From an uncultured Clostridia bacterium (lineage in GTDB: Bacteria; Bacillota; Clostridia; TANB77; CAG-508), in the NCBI GenBank assembly GCA_947631315.1, contig CANRLA010000021.1, positions 1 through 18,601 on the forward strand: a stretch of DNA of 18,601 nt, in the 5' to 3' direction. The translations under genes and the position numbers were made by a program. Shown here piece after piece: positions 14,540-18,601 of this stretch (position 1 is the first letter of the stretch; each line of letters opens with the position of its first letter). The notes beneath the pieces are model-generated. The model searched no databases, was not told where the DNA came from, and was given only the letters and a program-made list of their open reading frames with translations.

Positions 14540-14566
14540 TGAGGTTGGATTTTCACTCCAACCTCA
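14540..14566 (-). other. Perfect 10-bp hairpin between dnaK and dnaJ
   Basis: Arms TGAGGTTGGA (minus-strand order, 14566-14557) and its exact complement (14549-14540) flank a 7-base loop. It begins about 70 bases after the dnaK stop. On the transcribed minus strand the following bases are AAGGCTTACAT, with no T run, so it is not a standard intrinsic terminator. It may stabilise or process the mRNA and set dnaK above dnaJ (inference). On the plus strand it is followed by T-rich sequence, but no plus-strand gene needs it. Confidence 0.6.
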
Positions 14567-14635
14567 CTTTCATTTTTTCTTTTTTGTACATAATTTTTTT
14601 ATATTTCTGTTTTCATTAATATTTCATAATATTAA

Positions 14636-16483
14636 TTATTTTTCTTCTTCTTCACTTGTTGTTTCTGTTGCACCTTCTTCATTAGATGAAGAACTATTTT
14701 CTGCACTATCTTGTGTTGCGTTTGCACCACCTGCAGCATTTGCTCCAGCTGTTTGGCTATATAATTTTTCAGATATTGAATAGAATACTTGTGTTAAGCT
14801 ATCTGTAGCTTTCTTCATTTCTTCTACATCTTTGCCTTCTAATGCTTTATTTACTTTGTCTATTTCTTCTTTAGCTTTTGATTTTTCTTCACTGCTTATT
14901 TTGTCACCTAATTCATCTAATGTTTTTTGGCAGTTATATACTAGGCTTTCTGCATTATTTCTAACTTCAATTTCTTCTTTTCTCTTTTTATCTTCTGCAC
15001 TATGTGCTTCTGCATCTTTTACTGCTTTATCTATTTCTTCGTCTGTTAAGTTTGTACTTGCAGTAATTGATACTTGTTGCTCATTTCCTGTTGCCATATC
15101 TTTTGCAGATACATGAACTATACCATTTGCATCTATATCAAATGTAACTTCAATTTGTGGAATTCCACGAGGTGCAGGTGCTATTCCTGTTAATTGGAAT
15201 CTTCCTAAAGTTTTGTTATCTGCTGCCATTTCTCTTTCTCCTTGAAGTACATGTACTTCAACACTTGTTTGTCCATCAGCTGCTGTTGAGAATATTTGTG
15301 ATTTTTTAGTTGGTATTGTTGTATTTCTTTCAATTAATTTTGTTGAAACTCCACCATAAGTCTCAATTCCAAGTGAAAGTGGTGTTACATCTAATAAAAC
15401 TAAATCTTTTACATCGCCTGATAAAACTCCACCTTGAATTGCTGCACCTATCGCAACGCACTCATCAGGGTTTATTCCCTTGTCAGGGTCTTTTTGTGTA
15501 ATCTTTTTAACCATTTCTTGAACGCAAGGAACTCTTGTTGAACCACCTACTAATAATACTTTATGAATTTCATTTGCACTTATTCCTGCATCTTTTAAAG
15601 CATTTTCAACTGGAACTCTTGTAGATTCTACTAAATCATGAATTAACTCTTCAAATTTAGCTCTAGTAAGTGTTATATCTAAGTGTTTTGGTCCTGTGCT
15701 ATCTGCTGTTATAAATGGAAGATTAATTTGTGTTTGTTGCATTCCTGATAATTCGATTTTAGCTTTTTCTGCTGCTTCTTTTAATCTTTGCATTGCCATT
15801 TTGTCTGTACTTAAATCTATTCCTTCTGCTTTTTTAAATTCTGCAACTAGATAATCTATAATCTTTTGGTCAAAATCATCTCCACCTAAGTGCGTGTTTC
15901 CATTGGTAGATAAAACTTCAAATACTCCATCACCAATATCAAGTATAGAAACATCAAATGTTCCTCCACCCAAGTCATATACCATTATTTTTTGGTCTTG
16001 ATCTTCTTTATCCATACCAAATGCTAAAGCTGCTGCTGTTGGTTCGTTTATAATTCTTAATACTTCTAGTCCTGCGATTTTTCCAGCATCTTTTGTAGCT
16101 TGTCTTTGTGAATCGTTGAAATAAGCTGGTACTGTAATAACTGCTTGTGTAACTGGACTTCCTAAATAACTTTCTGCATCTGCTTTTATTTTTTGAAGTA
16201 TCATTGCTGATATTTCTTGTGGAGAAAATTTGTCTCCATCAATTGAAATTTTATCTGCTGTTCCCATTTTTCTTTTTATTGACATTATTGTATGGTCAGG
16301 ATTTGTAACAGCTTGTCTTTTAGCTATTTGTCCTACTAATCTTTCTCCGTCTTTTGAAAATGCAACTACTGAAGGTGTTGTTCTGTTACCTTCTGAATTT
16401 GGTATAACTACTGGCTCTCCTCCTTCCATAACTGCAACACATGAATTTGTTGTTCCTAAATCAATTCCTATAATCTTTCCCAT
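14636..16483 (-). CDS. dnaK: Chaperone DnaK (Hsp70)
   Basis: ATP-dependent Hsp70 chaperone of 615 residues working with DnaJ and GrpE. Seen: nucleotide-binding domain with GIDLGTTNSCVAVMEGG (5-21), the NDSQRQATKDAGKIAGL segment, INEPTAAALAFGMDK, VYDLGGGTFDVSILDIGDG and VLLVGGSTRVPCVQ; the conserved interdomain linker DVKDLVLLDVTPLSLG; the beta-sandwich substrate domain (VEVHVLQGEREMAADNK, FQLTGIAPAPRGIPQIEVTF); a helical lid; and a disordered acidic tail of Ala/Ser/Glu ending SEEEEK. It lacks the roughly 24-residue N-terminal insertion of Gram-negative DnaK, agreeing with a Gram-positive host. AAGGAGG lies 10 bases before the ATG. It follows grpE after 231 bases and precedes dnaJ. GC content is visibly higher than in the polysaccharide genes, as expected for a highly expressed gene. 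Confidence 0.99.
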   Translation of the reverse strand: MGKIIGIDLGTTNSCVAVMEGGEPVVIPNSEGNRTTPSVVAFSKDGERLVGQIAKRQAVTNPDHTIMSIKRKMGTADKISIDGDKFSPQEISAMILQKIKADAESYLGSPVTQAVITVPAYFNDSQRQATKDAGKIAGLEVLRIINEPTAAALAFGMDKEDQDQKIMVYDLGGGTFDVSILDIGDGVFEVLSTNGNTHLGGDDFDQKIIDYLVAEFKKAEGIDLSTDKMAMQRLKEAAEKAKIELSGMQQTQINLPFITADSTGPKHLDITLTRAKFEELIHDLVESTRVPVENALKDAGISANEIHKVLLVGGSTRVPCVQEMVKKITQKDPDKGINPDECVAIGAAIQGGVLSGDVKDLVLLDVTPLSLGIETYGGVSTKLIERNTTIPTKKSQIFSTAADGQTSVEVHVLQGEREMAADNKTLGRFQLTGIAPAPRGIPQIEVTFDIDANGIVHVSAKDMATGNEQQVSITASTNLTDEEIDKAVKDAEAHSAEDKKRKEEIEVRNNAESLVYNCQKTLDELGDKISSEEKSKAKEEIDKVNKALEGKDVEEMKKATDSLTQVFYSISEKLYSQTAGANAAGGANATQDSAENSSSSNEEGATETTSEEEEK

Positions 16484-16714
16484 TTTAATTAATCCTCCTT
16501 GAAATTTTATACTTCCTTAATTTATTAAACTTTAATTTATTTTTCTTATTATCTGATTAATTTTCTAATCAGTCTTTTATTTTTCTTCTGTTATATTTGA
16601 CTTTTAACATATTTTCTTTTGTTCAATTTATTTAAATATAAAATTAAAATCTTTTATTATTTTAAACTAACATTGGATTTTTAGTTTTTGTAAATTTAAT
16701 ATTTAATTTTAGCA
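16484..16714. other. grpE-dnaK intergenic region
   Basis: This 231-bp AT-rich gap holds no open frame I can support. On the minus strand it contains a short perfect inverted repeat CTGATTA-(6)-TAATCAG and another, AAACTAA-(10)-TTAGTTT, neither followed by a T run. I see no second CIRCE element and no convincing promoter for dnaK. Confidence 0.5.
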
Positions 16715-17320
16715 TTAGTTTGCAACTACTACTAATGAATGTCTTAATACTCTGTCTCCAATCATATAGCCTTTTCTATATTCTTCTTTAACAACTTTTG
16801 CACCAAGTGAACTATCTTCTACTAAACTAACTGCCTCATGATATGTTGGGTCAAATTGTTTTCCAACGGCTTCTATTTCTTTTACACCATTTTCTATTAA
16901 AACATCTTTAAATTGTTTCATTACAAGTCCTACCCCATTTTTATATTGTTCATCTTGAGTTGTACTTTCTACTGCTTTTTCCAAATTATCTAATACTGGA
17001 AGTAGCTTCATTACTACATCTCCTAGAACTCCATTGTACATTGAACTTCTTTCTTTGTCACTTCTTTTTTTGAAGTTTTCAAACTCTGCCATTAATCTTT
17101 TTATTCTGTCTTCTCTCGAGTCTAATTCTTCTTTTTGTTCTTCTATTTTTTCTTTTAAAATATCTAATTCTGTTTTGTCTTGTTTTTCAACTTTCATATT
17201 TTCATTTATATTGCTTTCATTTTGAATTACATTTGCTTGATTTGAGTTCATTTGCTCTGTATTGGTCTGATTTATATTTGTTTGATTTTCTTCAGTATTC
17301 ATTATATTTTCATCCTCCAT
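16715..17320 (-). CDS. grpE: Nucleotide exchange factor GrpE
   Basis: Homodimeric co-chaperone of 201 residues that releases ADP from DnaK. Seen: an Asn/Gln-rich, probably disordered N terminus (about 7-45, with NINQTNTEQMNSNQ), a long coiled-coil region (about 48-100, LDILKEKIEEQKEELDSRE), the family segment RLMAEFENFKKRSDKERSSM, LLPVLDNLEKAVE, and the C-terminal beta domain with FDPTYHEAVS and VVKEEYRKGYMIGDRVLRHS. The ATG at 17320 overlaps the last 11 bases of hrcA and has GAGAGG 7 bases ahead. A second in-frame ATG at 17302 also has a GGAGG upstream (11 bases) and could be used. The overlap points to translational coupling within the heat-shock operon. The amide-rich leader is longer than a minimal GrpE needs, and its role is unknown. 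Confidence 0.97.
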   Translation of the reverse strand: MEDENIMNTEENQTNINQTNTEQMNSNQANVIQNESNINENMKVEKQDKTELDILKEKIEEQKEELDSREDRIKRLMAEFENFKKRSDKERSSMYNGVLGDVVMKLLPVLDNLEKAVESTTQDEQYKNGVGLVMKQFKDVLIENGVKEIEAVGKQFDPTYHEAVSLVEDSSLGAKVVKEEYRKGYMIGDRVLRHSLVVVAN

Positions 17321-18353
17321 TATTCATCCTCTCTTTTCCGTCTCCTAGACCTAAATTTTTGCCATTATTCAATTCCTTATTAATATATTTTAAAACTGAA
17401 ATTACTTTTGAATAGTCCATTCTAGTTGGTCCAATAATTCCAATTGTTCCTAAATCTTTTCCTGCAACTATATTTCTAAATGTGACTATGCTCAAATCTT
17501 TTAAACCATTTTGTTCATTTCCTATATATACATTAAAATCTTCATCATTGTCTAGTAAATTTTCAATTAAATCTTTCTTATCTAAAAGACCTAAAAATCT
17601 TTTTGCTAAGTCTCCTGACTTAAATTCTGGATTATCTAAAGCTCTGTCTGTTCCTTGCATATAAAGCCTTGATTCATTATTTATAAGTTTAGTTATCTGC
17701 TTCACTATTGGCTTTATTACATCTACTCTGTACGTCATTTCTTTCATTATATATTGCTCAATTGGCTCATTTATAAGTGATAGATATTCTCCTTTTAATT
17801 TGCTATTAAATATATTATTTAATGTTTCAACTTGTTCTGAGTTTATATCTCTATCAAACTTAATGATAGTTTCTTTTATTATTCCTGCTTCTGTTAATAT
17901 TATTGCCATAAGCATTCTTGAACCTATCAAAATAAATTTAATTTCTTGAATTTTTTGTTTTCCAGCGTTTGGCTCTACAGATACAGTAGTGTAATGTGTT
18001 ACTTCTGAAATAGTATTTGTTGCTATTTTAGTAAGTTCCTCCATTTCATCTACTCTTGCTTGCAATTTTGAATTTATGTATTTGATTTCACTCAAACTAA
18101 GATTTTTTTCTTTTAAAAGTTTATCTACATAAAATCTGTATCCTTTTGTAGATGGTATCCTTCCACTTGATGTATGTGTCTTTTCTAAAAAGCCTTCTTT
18201 TTCTAATTCTGCCATATCATTTCTTACTGTTGCACTACTACAATCAAGTCTATATTTTTCAATTAAACTTCCTGAACTTACTGGCTCTATGGTGTCAATA
18301 TATTCGTTTACTATTGCTTGAAGTATTCTCTTTTTTCTATTATCTAACTCCAA
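17310..18353 (-). CDS. hrcA: Heat-inducible transcription repressor HrcA
   Basis: Repressor that binds CIRCE operators and loses DNA binding on heat stress, its folding being GroE-dependent in known Gram-positives. Seen: N-terminal winged helix (LDNRKKRILQAIVNEYIDT, then SSATVRNDMAELEKEGFLEK), HTSSGRIPSTKGYRFYVD near 68-85, a central GAF-like regulatory domain, and the C-terminal GKDLGTIGIIGPTRMDYSKV. The start chosen is TTG at 18353, giving LELDNRKK as in homologues (347 residues), with AGAGGTG 6 bases before it. The open frame extends to a GTG at 18374, but that GTG lies within the CIRCE element and adds residues homologues lack. First gene of the operon; its stop overlaps the grpE start. 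Autoregulation is shown by the CIRCE-like operator directly upstream. Confidence 0.97.
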   Translation of the reverse strand: MELDNRKKRILQAIVNEYIDTIEPVSSGSLIEKYRLDCSSATVRNDMAELEKEGFLEKTHTSSGRIPSTKGYRFYVDKLLKEKNLSLSEIKYINSKLQARVDEMEELTKIATNTISEVTHYTTVSVEPNAGKQKIQEIKFILIGSRMLMAIILTEAGIIKETIIKFDRDINSEQVETLNNIFNSKLKGEYLSLINEPIEQYIMKEMTYRVDVIKPIVKQITKLINNESRLYMQGTDRALDNPEFKSGDLAKRFLGLLDKKDLIENLLDNDEDFNVYIGNEQNGLKDLSIVTFRNIVAGKDLGTIGIIGPTRMDYSKVISVLKYINKELNNGKNLGLGDGKERMNNGG

Positions 18354-18367
18354 TTTTATCACCTCTA

Positions 18368-18394
18368 TTAGCACTCTTGCTTTCAGTCTGCTAG
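18368..18394 (-). promoter_or_regulatory. CIRCE operator (imperfect)
   Basis: Arm TTAGCACTC (18368-18376) is exact; after the canonical 9-base spacer the other arm reads GTCTGCTAG (18386-18394), matching 6 of 9 bases of GAGTGCTAA. It lies between the -10 box and the hrcA ribosome binding site, covering the likely transcription start, where bound HrcA would block transcription of the whole hrcA-grpE-dnaK-dnaJ operon. Confidence 0.9.
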
Positions 18395-18395
18395 T

Positions 18396-18424
18396 ATTCT
18401 ATATTCATTTTTAGCAAATGTCAA
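18396..18424 (-). promoter_or_regulatory. Sigma-A promoter of the heat-shock operon
   Basis: On the minus strand a perfect TTGACA (18424-18419) is followed after 17 bp by TAGAAT (18401-18396), one base from the -10 consensus. The start of transcription would fall within the CIRCE element. A perfect 7-bp inverted repeat, TTAGCAA/TTGCTAA (18411-18417 and 18431-18437), straddles the -35 box. Confidence 0.88.
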
Positions 18425-18461
18425 TAGCGATTGCTAATATTATTGTGAATTTTGTGTGAAG

Positions 18462-18495
18462 CAAAAAAATAAGAAAGAAGTTCCAATTCTTTCTT
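18462..18495 (-). terminator. Intrinsic terminator of the gene preceding hrcA
   Basis: Arms 18471-18479 and 18487-18495 (AAGAAAGAA and its complement) form a perfect 9-bp stem with a 7-base loop. On the minus strand the stem is followed by ATTTTTTT (18470-18463). It isolates the heat-shock promoter from transcription entering from the right. Confidence 0.8.
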
Positions 18496-18505
18496 GAAAT
18501 AAATT

Positions 18506-18601
18506 TTAATATAAATAATTTTTTCTTTTATAATATATGTGAGAAATAATAACTCTTTGATTCAATTCATCGACTGTATATAAAATTATGTAATTTTTTA
18601 C
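18506..18601 (-). CDS. Possible C-terminal end of an upstream gene (partial)
   Basis: From the window edge one minus-strand frame stays open for 31 codons (…LYTVDELNQRVIISHIYY…) and ends with TAA 11 bases before the terminator stem at 18495; the other two minus frames are closed. The terminator implies that a gene ends here. The peptide is too short to identify; hemW often precedes hrcA in clostridia, but I see no motif of it. The open frame could be chance. Confidence 0.3.
   Translation of the reverse strand, partial: VKNYIILYTVDELNQRVIISHIYYKRKNYLY

Noticed and set aside
14540..14566. Intrinsic terminator after dnaK
   Set aside because: The stem is perfect, but on the transcribed strand it is not followed by a T run, so it is listed only as a hairpin; its T-rich flank is on the plus strand, where no gene ends.
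18354..18374. GTG start for HrcA at 18374
   Set aside because: That codon lies inside the CIRCE element and adds seven non-conserved residues; TTG at 18353 has the ribosome binding site.
1..18601. CRISPR arrays, insertion sequences, tRNA genes, riboswitches
   Set aside because: No regularly spaced repeats, transposase motifs, cloverleaf sequences or recognisable riboswitch cores were seen on either strand.

Overview
The window is very AT-rich and every gene I can support lies on the minus strand. Gene content suggests a low-GC Gram-positive (Bacillota, Clostridia-like): hrcA-grpE-dnaK-dnaJ order, a CIRCE operator at hrcA, DnaK without the N-terminal insertion of Gram-negative homologues, GGAGG ribosome binding sites with several TTG starts, and a LytR-CpsA-Psr ligase. 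Genus and species cannot be named from the sequence. No tRNA, rRNA, CRISPR array, insertion sequence or transposase gene was seen, and no stretch over 300 bases lacks a gene.

Right part (about 13.2-18.5 kb): the class I heat-shock operon. A strong sigma-A promoter (TTGACA, 17 bp, TAGAAT) lies upstream of an imperfect CIRCE operator, then hrcA (TTG start), grpE (overlapping hrcA), dnaK and dnaJ. A hairpin terminator closes it after dnaJ. Two hairpins lie between dnaK and dnaJ. At the extreme right edge, a short open tail followed by a terminator may be the end of the preceding gene.

Middle and left part (1 to about 13.1 kb): a surface polysaccharide (capsule/exopolysaccharide) locus on the same strand. 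A DUF4422 glycosyltransferase-like gene has its own promoter. A second clean promoter (TTGACG, 18 bp, TATAAT) then precedes a tightly packed operon: LCP ligase, initiating polyprenyl-phosphate sugar-1-phosphate transferase, glucose-6-phosphate isomerase, a polymerase/glycosyltransferase fusion, an acyltransferase-3 protein, a family-2 glycosyltransferase, a polysaccharide pyruvyl transferase broken by one frameshift, a Wzx-type flippase, UDP-galactopyranose mutase, and an FkbH-like protein running off the left edge.

Inferred pathway: Pgi links hexose-phosphate pools to precursor supply. The initiating transferase loads the first sugar on undecaprenyl phosphate, and GT2/DUF4422 enzymes extend it, probably with galactofuranose made available by Glf. 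The acyltransferase (and once, perhaps, the pyruvyl transferase) decorates it, Wzx flips it, the Wzy-like domain polymerises it, and the LCP protein attaches it to peptidoglycan. The most unusual items are the one-chain polymerase-GT2 fusion, the homopolymer frameshift in the pyruvyl transferase, a degenerate second copy of the glf 3' end between glf and fkbH (a recombination scar), and an acyltransferase tail overprinted on the next gene.
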